Source of the DNA: Nothophaeocryptopus gaeumannii
Taxonomy: Eukaryota; Ascomycota; Dothideomycetes; Mycosphaerellales; Mycosphaerellaceae
DNA length: 64,000 nt
NCBI GenBank assembly: GCA_031771865.1
Contig: JASISA010000010.1
Span: 1,240,001-1,304,000 of the forward strand
Direction of reading: 5' to 3'
Shown: positions 53,972 to 64,000 of the stretch, piece by piece
Numbering within the stretch: the stretch's first letter is position 1
How the letters are laid out: every line of letters starts with the position of its first letter
Notes under the pieces: model-generated
What the model was told of the DNA's origin: nothing
What the model saw: only the letters and a program-made list of their open reading frames with translations
Database searches by the model: none
Program-made: the position numbers and the translations under genes

Positions 53972-55422
53972 TTCAAGGTTGTTATCATCGGCGCCGGCCT
54001 TTCTGGACCTCTCCTCGCAAATGGCCTTCTCAATTCCAAGATCCCGTTCACTCCCTACGAACGCGACTCGCCAACTCGAAACGGGAAGGCTACCAGATTT
54101 GACTCGGCGGGCCATCATTAGAGAGCATGAGAGCATGTCTTCTCAAACCAGACTTGGAGCGAATCGTCGCCAAGTTCGGTCGCGCCGCTGGAAAGAAGGC
54201 TGTTGCGCCGAATATCTTCGATCGAAACTTTCGACCTTTGATCAACCTTTCTGCTTTTAAGCATTATGCGAAGAGTGCGGCGATCAATTGTGTTGTGTTG
54301 AGGAATGAGATGAGAAGACTGCTTGGAGAGGATGTTGTGGTTTATGAGAGGAAGTTTGAGAGGTTGGAGGTTGTGCAGAGGGGTGGGAGGGAGAGGGTCA
54401 AGGTCTACTTCGCGGGAGGGTACGTGGATGAGGCGGATGTGGTCGTTGGGGCTGATGGGAACCATTCAAAGGTGAGACTTATCAATTCTCTTGCTAATGT
54501 CGCAGCAAGAGGGTTCGCCTGCTGATGCTTGGACAGATCAATCAGCAACTAGGATTGAACAACATCGCACCTCTCGACACCCATCACGCCTTCATTAGCA
54601 AAGCCGACGTCTCTGTGCATGATCTCCGAGACATGCCACCAGAGCTCCTGGATGGACCCATTTTGGCCTTTAGCGACGACCTCAGCTTATACTTCGCAAG
54701 TCCGTATCTCTCTCTCCCGCATCCACCCAAAACACCTGGGCTAACACCTCCCAGCCTACCTCCCCGACGTCGATTCATCCCAGCCGACCGATCTAAAGTC
54801 CGGCTCCTGCATGTTTGGCCTCTACGTCCCCATCCACCTCGTCCCCAAAGACCCCTCCACAATGACAGCGCAGGAGAAACTCGACATGCTCCGCCTCTGC
54901 CTGGAGGATTGGGATCCTCGATTCCGTCAAATGTTGGATATCATTCGCGACACAGATCCATACGTCTACACAGCCCACGTCTCCGAGCGTCCGAGATCCG
55001 ACTCGCGTGCTCGAGTCGCGGATGCTGAAGATCCAGTCAAGAGACATCCGAGGATATGGCTTATGGGTGATGACATGCATGCCATGCTCCCCTATCGAGG
55101 AACGGGAGGCAATCAGAGCATGCTCGACGCAGCGAAGATGCTGCCTCACCTTCTACGTCTTGCTTCTTCTCACCAACCATCTGATGAGGATGTCCTGCAG
55201 GCGCAGAAAGAGTATGAGAGCGAGATGATGGATCGGACGTTCGCGTGGGTGGAGAAGAGTGGTGGGAGAAATATCATGCCTTTTGATAGTAGGAATTGGT
55301 GGACTTGGTGGGGGTTTGCGGCTTTTAGGCCTGTGTGGAATGTTTATTGCGCTGCGTATTCGGCGTGGACGAGTATGGTTGGGGGAGTGGAGTTTGTTAA
55401 CGATGCTCCTGAGTTGAAGTAG
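53972..55422 (+). pseudogene. FAD-dependent monooxygenase, disrupted near the N-terminus
   Basis: The FAD fold begins FKVVIIGAGLSGPLLANGLL (53972 onwards, GxGxxG) and reaches TPYERDSP. There a one-base loss (CCAAC near 54071) shifts the frame to NSKREGYQI, followed directly by TGA at 54100-54102 and then LGGPSLESMRACLLKPDLERI. The rest is intact, with two introns (54474-54537 with GTGAGA...ACAG, and one from about 54701 to 54754 with GTCCGT...CCAG). The FAD-phosphate block is WLMGDDMHAMLPYRGTGGNQ. No ATG opens the N-terminal frame. A predictor starting at ATG 54127 would give a protein lacking the dinucleotide-binding loop. The parent family hydroxylates aromatic or polyketide substrates with NAD(P)H. 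Confidence 0.7.
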
Positions 55423-55912
55423 AGTAGCACTCGATGCATGTAGTTGGACAAGGTCTGAGCGTCTTCTCAATGTCTCATGATGCCAAGAAGGCTTCTTTGT
55501 ACATAGGGGCCACTGCCATCCGTTCCTGCAGTAGCCGAAGCTTCAGATAGTCGCGTGCTCGCCGACGCGCTCTAATTCAGTGGTCACCGCACCTAGAACT
55601 CCTTGGAGACTCTTTGGAGGATCTCTCAGCGGTGATACTGCTCTCTGGGGAAGAAAGACAGCGATTCCGCGCCACGGTCACGGTGTGGACATGTTGATGT
55701 TACGGTTCAGGAGGAAGTAGAAGGCCAAGCAGAGATCCAAGCGCGGAACGCGTGGAGGCACGTTGACGTCGCTGGCGGCACGCATGTGGGCAGCCTGACT
55801 TCACAAGTACCACATTGGAATCTCTCCTTATTGACTCCATTCTTACTTTTCAGCTCACTCTCAGTTTCACACACATCTACCCTACATCCAGGGCACTTAC
55901 CGAGCAGACATC
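55423..55912. other. Intergenic
   Basis: No coding signal. Right end is a pyrimidine-rich leader just before the next ATG. Confidence 0.4.
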
Positions 55913-56590
55913 ATGGCCTCACCACAATCCAACAGCCCTCTCCTAAAGGGCTTCGCACTCACATCAACAATCTACATCGCCTCTGCAATGGGCGCAACTT
56001 CCGCTATCTTCATCCCCTCCCTCCTTCGCCCTCTCCAAAATCGCCTACCAGGAACATCGACTCCCTCAACCACGACGCGCCCTTCCTCTAGTCTGAACGT
56101 CCCCCAAACACCCGCCGACTCCGGCCGCCTCACACCCTCGGTCTCTAACCGCGGCTTCGACTTTGGTTTCCCCTTCGGCCACTCAGGAACCTACAAAGCC
56201 GTCGCGCAACAATTCGCATCCATGGACGCGCGAGCATTCCGTTTCCAAGTCCCATTTGAATTACTCACCATCGCCGCGTACGGCGTGATCGCATACCGCG
56301 CTCGCAGCGCCGGGTGTAGTCTATGGAAACATTGGGCAGCGGCAGCTGGTCTCATCGCAGTGGTGTTTCCATTTACGGGAGCGATGATGGTTCCGTTGGG
56401 ACATAAGATTATGAGGATTGGAGGGGACGAGGAGAAGATTGAACCGTATGAGGATGCGCCTATTGATCGGGAGATGGAGAAGAGTAATACGGAGGAGTTT
56501 TTGAAGCAATGGAATACGTATAATGTTGCGAGGACGTTGAGTGTGTTTACGGCGGGGGTCGTGGCTGTTAGGGCGCTTGTGTTGGAGTAG
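55913..56590 (+). CDS. DUF1772-like (anthrone oxygenase-like) membrane protein
   Basis: Single exon, 225 residues, ATG at 55913 (MASPQSNSPLLKGFALTSTI). Hydrophobic segments lie near the N-terminus, at about 120-150 and 160-175, and at the C-terminus (VARTLSVFTAGVVAVRALVL). The last third has FPFTGAMMVPLGHKIMRI followed by EEFLKQWNTYNVARTLSVF, matching DUF1772, a family that includes anthrone oxygenases of polyketide pathways. A long Ser/Thr/Pro insert after the first helix is unusual. Without a neighbouring polyketide synthase, the assignment to secondary metabolism is only a possibility. Confidence 0.75.
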   Translation: MASPQSNSPLLKGFALTSTIYIASAMGATSAIFIPSLLRPLQNRLPGTSTPSTTTRPSSSLNVPQTPADSGRLTPSVSNRGFDFGFPFGHSGTYKAVAQQFASMDARAFRFQVPFELLTIAAYGVIAYRARSAGCSLWKHWAAAAGLIAVVFPFTGAMMVPLGHKIMRIGGDEEKIEPYEDAPIDREMEKSNTEEFLKQWNTYNVARTLSVFTAGVVAVRALVLE

Positions 56591-57321
56591 ATAGGGCTAG
56601 GGAGACTCTTTCTGCTCAGCTGAGTTCCCGTGGTCGATTTGGATGGGGAAACGACGATGACGGTTCGAAGACTGGAGACTTGCGAGATCTTCTCTTGATG
56701 ATGGTCATTGATCTCTGTGATATCAGAGTCGCGCACAATCTGACCTGTCGGGAGAGATGGCGGACTGAGTCCGGCGGACTGCGTCCGAAATTCAGAGCTA
56801 TGTACGATCTTCACGGCATTGCGCGGCTTCTAACACAAGTGCGTTCGCTCGGAGGATTCTTACTACCGTAAATACGTGTACAGCGGCCGAGATGGGCCAC
56901 AGCACGTCCGGCGGGAGAGGCGAAACATTTGTCCCCGAGATCGCACGCTTGTACAATTGTTCGGACGAATACAATTGTTCGGACGAATGTATTATCATAC
57001 CTATCAAGGCCGTTCCGACGTCTTCCGTTTGGTATCCCTACGCCGATGTACGAAGAATATTGGACTAATTGGTTCCTCTATGTACGGCGCAGCAGGGTAC
57101 ACGCGTCGTGAATTGTTCTCTTTCTGGCTTAGCGCCGGATCCTAAAGTGTATTTTTCACCCAAGATTACCTTACTTCAGCTGCAGTTTCTGAGCTTCATT
57201 ATTCTAGACCTCCTCTTGAACTCCTCATGCCAAGCACATAAAGGCTGGCAGATATTAGCTGGAACAATGCCGCTCACCTCCGGTAAGAAGAACAACGACG
57301 CAGTCCAACGACATCTCGGAA
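56591..57321. other. Intergenic with perfect 18-bp tandem repeat
   Basis: No gene. Contains a tandem 18-bp duplication at 56953-56988. Confidence 0.5.
56953..56988. repeat. Perfect 18-bp tandem duplication
   Basis: Two identical adjacent copies of ACAATTGTTCGGACGAAT (56953-56970 and 56971-56988). Each contains the palindrome ACAATTGT. Non-coding. Confidence 0.9.
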
Positions 57322-58032
57322 ATGCATCGCAAGATGCCTTCATCTGGACCTGCTAGCGACGATGATCCTCCAGAGGAAGGATCCTGGGCGAATGCGGATG
57401 AGCTGAAATCAAACGTATTTGAACCTACACTACAACAAACATGCAAAGAAGAAGCAGAGGAGCAAGAAGCAGCCGACGGAAACAATGACCTTGACACGGA
57501 AGAAGAACAGGAATCCAAAACCTCAGAAAAAAGAAAAAGAGCTCAAAACCCCTCCACCCAACTCGAAATCCACAACCTCTGCATCTCCCTCCTCGAAGCC
57601 TGGCGTCTCTGCCGTCCCGCAACCCACCCTTTCATATCAACTCACATGTCCCCCAATTTCACAAACTACCACTGCAATATCGAAGCCTCACACACAACCT
57701 ACACGCGCGAAGAAAATCTCGCCCACGCTGTCGCATTTAAAGCGGCGAATCCGGGGTATGAGTTGAGGGTGGTGGAATGCTCAGTGGAGGTTGATACGAA
57801 GCATTCAGTGGCGAGGGCGTATGTTTTGACGGAGGTGCAGGGGATCCGAGGGGGAATTAAGAAGATGAGTATGAGTGAATTGAGTTTTAGGAAGAATGGG
57901 GGTGTTTGGGTTTGTTTTAAGAGGGTTGGGTTGGGAGGGGCTAGTGATGTTGTGTTGCTTGGGAGGGAGTGTGATGAGGTTTTGTGTGGGAATGGGATTA
58001 CTACTGTTGAGGAAGGGGAGTGTGCGGACTAA
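57322..58032 (+). CDS. Hypothetical protein with NTF2/SnoaL-like C-terminal domain
   Basis: Single exon, 236 residues, ATG at 57322 (a second ATG lies four codons later). The first ~80 residues are very acidic and disordered. From about residue 80 the pattern is NTF2/SnoaL-like: a long helix (LEIHNLCISLLEAWRLC), then HMSPNFTNYHCNIEA, then beta strands YELRVVECSVEVDTKHSVAR and SELSFRKNGGVWVCFK. Such folds serve as small-molecule pockets or dimerisation units. I assign no specific role. Its stop is 816 bp from the convergent secreted-protein gene. Confidence 0.65.
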   Translation: MHRKMPSSGPASDDDPPEEGSWANADELKSNVFEPTLQQTCKEEAEEQEAADGNNDLDTEEEQESKTSEKRKRAQNPSTQLEIHNLCISLLEAWRLCRPATHPFISTHMSPNFTNYHCNIEASHTTYTREENLAHAVAFKAANPGYELRVVECSVEVDTKHSVARAYVLTEVQGIRGGIKKMSMSELSFRKNGGVWVCFKRVGLGGASDVVLLGRECDEVLCGNGITTVEEGECAD

Positions 58033-58847
58033 GGAATTATTGCTGCTCTTCCAGGAATCAATTGGCAGGTTGAGTTTGGTCAAAGCCATGGTCTCTGGTA
58101 TTCCAGAAATACTCACAATTATGAGAGAGGCGAAAACTCGACGATTCGTCCACGGCAAGAGACGAGGATTCTCGATACCGGCATCTGAAGCCCGTTCAGA
58201 AGGAGTGCAAAGCACGGAGAAACAAGCCATTTCGGCTTCACATTCTGCACTTGGAGGTCCCTCGTCTCTTGTCTTTCTGCCGCGATCGTAGGTGGGAGTG
58301 TTCCGATTCCGCGAAGAAACCAACTTCAAGAGATGTAGAGTTCGAGATGCTGGGATCATCTCCGGGACACTCGCGAAGACATCTTGCAAGTTGCGTACGA
58401 ACACTTGGTAGGCAAAGTGGAACACGCTGCTTCCCCTGCTCTCGAAGGTACAATCGGAGACCTTCGACAGATCGAGTCTCTATAAAAGCAACGTCTGCCT
58501 GATTCGCAGCGACGCTCTAGATGGCTCCGATTGGTCTATTAAGACGCCCCGAGTTGATTTGAAACCAAGAGAATGGATCAGCAAGAATCAAGCGAACTGA
58601 TGCAAGATGTCCATATACCCTTGACACAACCAGCAAGAGGCACGGTGTCTTTATCGATTTTCTGCGTTTGCACAGAGGTTGAAGCAACCAGATGAAATTG
58701 AAAATTACAAATTGTTGTGATAAGAGCAACATTGAAATCTAAAAATTGCATTTTTGCCTCCCATGACTCCAAAACTGCATGCTTGAATGAATGCCACACA
58801 GTACTCTACAGCGCAATATCGATCAACGTCCTATGCTCAAAACACGT
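58033..58847. other. Intergenic between convergent genes
   Basis: No coding signal on either strand beyond short overlapping frames. AT content rises near 58660-58780. Confidence 0.4.
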
Positions 58848-60247
58848 CTAATACTTCAGCGTATAAGTCCAAGACTGCTTGCAATCATACTGATCATTGC
58901 CACTCCTCTGGCTCCCCACAGTCGCCCAGCTCTGGTCGAGATAAGTGCCGTAAAGCGAGCAGTAGGTACCGAAAGGAATCTGGTTCTTGTTGAGGTAGTA
59001 GGCGTTGAACATCTGACACTGGCTCTTGCCGGCCTGCTTGTTGGCAGCATTCTGGAGAAGAGCATAATCAGAGCAGACTTGGGGGTTGAAAGGACCTGGG
59101 AAGAAACGAGAACCCATCCAGTACTTGCCGCCGTTGATGGCTTTTCCGCCGCAGCTTTGGGGCTTGCCCCATGGGTATGAGGGTGGTTTGGAGGGGGAGG
59201 TGGATGGTGTTGGAGTTGCCATTCCGGTGGAGGTTGTCTTGGCAGAGATAGAGGTCGTCTTAGCCGCTGTGGAGGTGGATGAGGGACCGGTGACTGGGGC
59301 GGAGCAGTCTGGTGGAGTCGTGACATTGGTCTTGTCGTAACCATTGCTGGCAGTGATGACGATCTGGAATTGCTCGCGGGTCTCACCGGTGTTGGTGGCC
59401 ACGGAAGCATCAATGTTGGATCCTCAAAGCGTACACTTGAAGGAGGTCATGCTGGCAGGGTTAGGGCAGTTGTATCCCCAGACGGTAGGTGCAGTGCTGT
59501 CGTTGTTGGATGGGTTAAGAGATGGATCGCGCTCGGCGTAAAGGTTGAATGCTGTGCAAAGATCCGTGGCATCGCACTTAGCAGCGCAACCAGCAGTGTC
59601 GTAGGTCTGGAGAGTGTAAAGTCCGAGGTAGGACTGAGCGCTGATGGCACCGTTGAGATCCTTGAAAACCTGAGTGTATTGAGTGTTCTTTGTCGATGGC
59701 ACGTTGGTTGGCGCAGCTTGGGCGGAGGAGTGGAGGACTGAGTATGAGAGGAAAGCAGATGCAGTGTCGGGAGTTGGGACTGTTGGATCGGCGTTAGCTA
59801 ATGTAGACGTGCCGTAGTGCAAGGTATCTAACCTGGCCCGTAACCGTCTGGCTGAGGAGCACATGGGTCTTCAGGGTTGATGAATCCACAGTAGGTACCA
59901 GCTTCGGGCTGAGTAGGGCAAGCCTGGCCTGAAGTGGTCGTTCCGGTCAAAGCTGGATCCGTAGTGTAGGACGTAGCAAGAGCTGGGTAGTAAGGAGTGT
60001 AGCCCGTGCCTGTGGCATCACGTTTCGCGGGGGCCTTGGTGACAGACGCAGTAGCAACGCCCGAGATGGTGACGCTGGTGAGAAGGGATGCTGTCTGGAT
60101 ACCGTCGACGTCTCCAATCAAAGAAGGGCCGTTGGCGACAGTAGGAGCGGCATTGAGGGCGCCGAAGTCAAGCTGCTGGGGTGCTGGAGAGGCCGCGACG
60201 ACTGCGGCAAGGGCAGCACCCGCAATGGCTTGCTGGAAACGTCCCAT
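58848..60247 (-). pseudogene. Secreted Cys-rich protein gene with one in-frame TGA
   Basis: Exons 60247-59833 and 59779-58848 span 449 codons; the 53-nt intron has a CTAAC branch. The N-terminus MGRFQQAIAGAALAAVVAAS is a signal peptide. Cys-containing modules (YDTAGCAAKCDATDLCTAFN, VWGYNCPNP, SQCQMFNAYYLNKN) and a Ser/Thr-rich spacer suggest a cell-wall or extracellular protein. The frame is intact except for TGA at 59424-59426 in SFKCTL[stop]GSNIDASVATN; Trp fits there, so TGG-to-TGA is the simplest cause. If the stop is real, the product ends at residue 256 and loses the second half. Readthrough or sequencing error are alternatives. Coding signal is strong on both sides. Confidence 0.75.
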
Positions 60248-62300
60248 TGTGAAGTGAAAGCAAGAGAGGGAGTGAATGATTGTGAGTGAGCTCGAGGCTG
60301 CTGCTGATAGGATAGAAGAGTAATGCTGTGCAGTTGATGGCTCTTTCTACAGCGATGGCCCCTCCTTTTATAGATCTTTTGTATGAGATGCCGAAAGATC
60401 CAGAACACTCATAGAGAACATTATAGCCCAAAGCCACTATTTGGCACCAGACATCTCATCGTGTGGACCAGGCTGAGAGCGAAGGAATCCCTCGAGCTGT
60501 GCAATTTGAATCGCCGCGCGGTTTCGTCCGGCCGAATGAGGAGACCCCATAGCACAGTCATTCCAGAAGGAGTAAGTACCTTCGCTTTCCATTGATGCAA
60601 AGAGACAAGCGCCATCGCCGGTGCAGAAGCAATGACTTGGCTATACGAATTGTGCCGTAGAACGCTCTGACCAGGAATCCACAGAAGCACAACAATTCTC
60701 CTTGGCAGTCGGTTGTATCGGTCAGCAGGAATGACAAGTTCCACCGGAACCAGAGTTGCTGCTGGAAGCAAAGCCGTAAAGGAGTGGAGTGACGATGAAT
60801 GGTGAAGCGGCATGACCATTCAGGAAGTCGATGCTAAAGACAGAGGTAGGTAGAGCCGTGTGAGCTGGAGCTCGACGTCCAGAAGCTGGTCCCGAACGCA
60901 GTCGACCGAGTCCAAAACAGGGTGAGATCTTCAGGTCCTGGAATTTCTTGTGATCAAGCCGTAACCTTAAGTCGATCAAGGTTGGGGGCGACCATCCAAC
61001 TCCATCCACGAGCGCGCCACGAGGCCGGCTTGTTCATCCGATCGGATTCCACCCGGTGACAGTGCGCAATGTGCCGGTTCCTGCGAAGGGTCCTTCTTGT
61101 TCATGCCGAGACAGCCCTTCATCATGGTTGCTCTGCGGCCTCGTCAAGGCATCATGGCCAGGTAACTGCAAAACCTTCCTGTTCTGAAAAGCTGTCATGG
61201 AGTTTCCATGTAAGAGCATGTCATGCTGAAGCGCTCGCCGCCCGGCGTTTTTCAAAATTCGCCGCGCACGACTCAACGTTCGGTAGCAGGGCGAGCTAGA
61301 GATATACCGGACCGCATCTTAAGACGGCGAATTCTGTGACGGTGTAAGTCTACGATGCCGTGCGCCTCCGTGGCAACGTGACTTGGAACGATCTCGGATT
61401 ACGAGAAATTAGCATATTGGTTCTCAAGCCCAGGCGCCGCATTCATTCATCCTCAGGCAGTCTGAATGGCATTCGGGGCCTTCTCCAGCGTATCGTAGAC
61501 AGGAGGCGGCGTCTGCAGGCACAGGTTCGGCGGCGCTTCCGGTACCAAGGAATGCTTCCTCCAATCTTTCTGGTACACTGCCGGCTCCCGACGAAGTGTT
61601 CCCTCCGTGAGACATCCACATCAGCAGCCACCTCCACCAGCGGGAGTGCGGTAGCGACTTGAACTTGTTCCAGATTCTTGCCATCCTGTAGCAGTAAGTG
61701 GCATTCCAAACATAGGGCATAGAGGCCCTGTTCCACTCCATGGTTCGGGTCCGAAGGAGAAAGTCGCCTGCCGTCGAAAATGACTGAGGGGCTTCATTGT
61801 CGTCTCGTATGCAGCAAGTGAAGCCGAGTGTCTCGCCCGCGGGGCTTACGTGCGAATATTCCATGCGGTGCCATGATGAGCAATGTTGAAGTCGACGTTG
61901 CCGTGATGGAGGTGGTCAACCGACTGACGGAGGCAGGTCAAGATTTGGAGCCGTGCCAAGGTGCAGGCCTCAGGTAGGAGGCCTCAGGCAGGTTGCCAGT
62001 CACTATCTACTTTCCAACCACCATCCTCACTTTCTGCTGCCTCAGACAGCCAGAGGCCCTTTAAATAACCTGCTTCGACCTGATCCAGCAACATCGTAAA
62101 TCTGGCGGCGATTCAATCGGAGCAGCTCGAGGGCCCATCTTCGCTTTCCAGAAGATCACATCCCAAGACAGCCGATTCCCTCCTAGTGAACGGCCCTCAT
62201 CGACAGACCCGCAAACAGGCCCGAATGGCTGGCTTTCGCTCCTCACCCAGCTGAAATATGTACAGCTTATTCGAAAGCCGGGCACAGGCTTAGCCGACGA
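60248..62300. other. Intergenic, no convincing gene
   Basis: The first ~150 bp is the probable promoter of the secreted-protein gene, with a TATA-like TATAGA near 60370. A minus ATG frame 61864-61424 (MEYSHVSPAGETLGFTCCIR) is 146 codons but shows no domain. Nothing else stands out. Confidence 0.4.
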
Positions 62301-64000
62301 CACTATGGATTCCCAGATCTTTGCAAGAACTCCAGGTGCTCTCTTTTCGAAGATTCTGCATTGCACTTCGATCTCTTTGCATCGCCATGCCGGCCCTTGT
62401 TCTCTCGGCACCCACAGCGTGTCATTAGACATATACTTGTTCTCACAAGCGACTCGGCCTCCGACTTGTTTGGCTCAGTCGTCGACTTTACACCTACTTG
62501 CCACTGTAGCATGCCTTGGACACAATGCTTTGCGATCTGGATATCTTTCTACGTTAGCAGAGTCATTTTCGACGAATATCGCTCGAACCACCTTCTGCGC
62601 TTTCAAATATCTTCGACTGGCACTCTGCGAATTCCTTGTCGCCCTCGAAATGTACATCTTAAAGGCTAGACCCCGGACCAAACGCTCTGCATGTGGTGTG
62701 GCAGTTGCAGCCCGTACTTTCAAGAGCCCGGTGCCCCAGCCTCCTATACGTTGGCTCTTTGTTAATCCTGACGAGCAGAGTACCTTCGTCCTGGTTTTGG
62801 AGCTGATCATGCCAATCATTTCGAATAATGAAAGGGGAAATGCAAGTGTGTCAATTCGACTCGGTAAGAAGAGAGACGGTCCAAATCTTCAAGAAGTCAC
62901 CGTGGACTGTGAGGGCGGTAAAGCCAGTAAAGTCTACATTCGACAACATGAGTGGATCTGCCATCTCTGCCGTCGTGCATGAGTGCATCGAGCACTGCAG
63001 CAGGAGGACTTCACTGGCAGGAGCCTTCAAAGCTGACAACTGCCAGTTCATACGTTTGGGACAATTTTCCAAGCTGGCGACTATGGCTCCAGGCTACACT
63101 TGTCTTTTCGGAGATAATGAAGAGCTTGACGACTCACATTCCCACGTGAAGAGTGCATGAGTCGTAAACCCGCCTACGATAGTAGACTCCGTCAACTGGG
63201 TGGAGGGATGTTGGTCCAGCTGACACTGTTGGTACGACGAAAGGCCAGCGCAGAGAAGTGAGTACTTTTCAGCTCATGTAGCTAGTCCACTGCCAAGAAT
63301 TTGAAAGCAGAGTCACTCACTCACAGAGTAATGTCGTCCGCAGAGAGATGCCTCGTGGAAGGCGCATGTCGTACCATAATGTTGTCTTCTCTGTGGCACT
63401 TTTCGAAGATATTTCCATGCATTGTGCCTGCAGAACGAGTGAGCGCGTTTACGATATAAAAGCTGCTGTGCCAGCTGATCATATTTTTGGCGAATTGGTA
63501 ATGGCACATGTCGTGTGCGTGGAGTCTGATCCCAGTCGTAATGCCATCCATCGGGTAGGCCGAGGCTATCGTGGATATGGACAGATGCTCTATTTCGAAC
63601 GTTCGAATTTGAGGCCGCCTCGACTCGTCTTGGAGTTGGTATGATGAACGATATGATGAAGCGTATCAAGCGTATCCACCAGTGCTGAGACGGTGTCTGG
63701 AGGACGGAGTGTTTGCAAGGGAGTGTCGATCTTTCGTTCACGCTTGCTGCAAAAGGAATCCCTGACATGGCCCGAGCTGAACCTTGTCACTTCGCCCTCC
63801 GCCCTCCGCCCTCCTCACGATCACCGCTCATTGCCCCATCACCACGTTCTGACTCCTCCCGCCTCGCATCTGCCCTACGGCAACGCCAGCGCCAGTCTAT
63901 TCTTGTGCGACAAGATGCCCTTCGATCTTGAGCCCATCACTGCCTGATGGACTGCCAGGTTTGTTCATGCTTGCGGCGAGCCTTGGCTCCAGCTGGTGGT
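62301..64000. other. Right-edge region, unresolved
   Basis: Several overlapping frames and no recognisable family. A minus ATG frame 63768-63313 (MSGIPFAASVNERSTLPCKH, later DGWHYDWDQTPRTRHVPLP) is the most protein-like, but another minus frame is also open over part of it. Left uncalled. Confidence 0.35.

Noticed and set aside
58856..59413. 185-codon minus frame overlapping the secreted protein gene
   Set aside because: It is a shadow frame; the other frame carries the Cys pattern and continues the exon upstream of the TGA.
30447..59426. In-frame TAG/TGA codons as a reassigned genetic code
   Set aside because: TGA and TAG end several intact genes here (for example the SDR at 2359-2361 with TGA and SPT7 at 30813-30815 with TAG), so they are ordinary stops.
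1..64000. CRISPR arrays, bacterial operons, rRNA or tRNA genes
   Set aside because: No evenly spaced repeats, no ribosomal RNA signature and no convincing cloverleaf were seen; gene structure is eukaryotic throughout.

Overview
The window looks like nuclear DNA of a filamentous ascomycete, and my inference is Dothideomycetes. Genes are dense and on both strands. Introns are mostly 48-70 nt with GTRNGT-like donors and CTAAC/CTGAC branch sites. Eukaryotic housekeeping genes include importin beta-3, SPT7, RPS26, cytosolic SHMT, a mitochondrial transcription factor B and PML1. All gene models are read by eye from the sequence, with no alignment or transcript support.

Layout. 1-19.2 kb: a LETM1-like protein cut by the left edge, an atypical SDR, a Sec7-PH ARF-GEF, a disordered protein, a divergent pair of mtTFB-like and AMSH-like JAMM genes, a small disordered protein, and SHMT. 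19.2-22.7 kb: gene-poor, with a decayed STAND-type gene. 22.7-26.2 kb: a PSE1/KAP121 importin. 26.4-28.5 kb: an AT-rich Tc1/mariner-like element, riddled with stops, with a solo LTR inserted inside its transposase. 29.5-35.8 kb: a C2H2 gene interrupted by one stop, SPT7 and a VanZ-like membrane protein. 35.8-37.8 kb: coding relics. 37.8-42 kb: RPS26 divergent from a CBS-PB1 membrane protein, then a GFA-type protein. 42-46.2 kb: an accessory block with an uncharacterised HExxH (zincin-like) gene, a decayed tandem copy of it, and a decayed gene of another fungal family. 46.3-53.4 kb: PML1, a large coiled-coil protein and an amino-acid transporter. 53.9-60.3 kb: a disrupted FAD monooxygenase, a DUF1772-like membrane protein, an NTF2-like acidic protein, and a secreted Cys-rich protein with one in-frame TGA. 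60.3-64 kb: nothing convincing.

The most striking features are the nested transposon (solo LTR with a perfect 5-bp target duplication, restoring the transposase frame when removed), the HExxH gene with its relic copy, and the number of otherwise good coding regions broken by single stops that fit C:G-to-T:A change. No complete new multi-gene system is evident.
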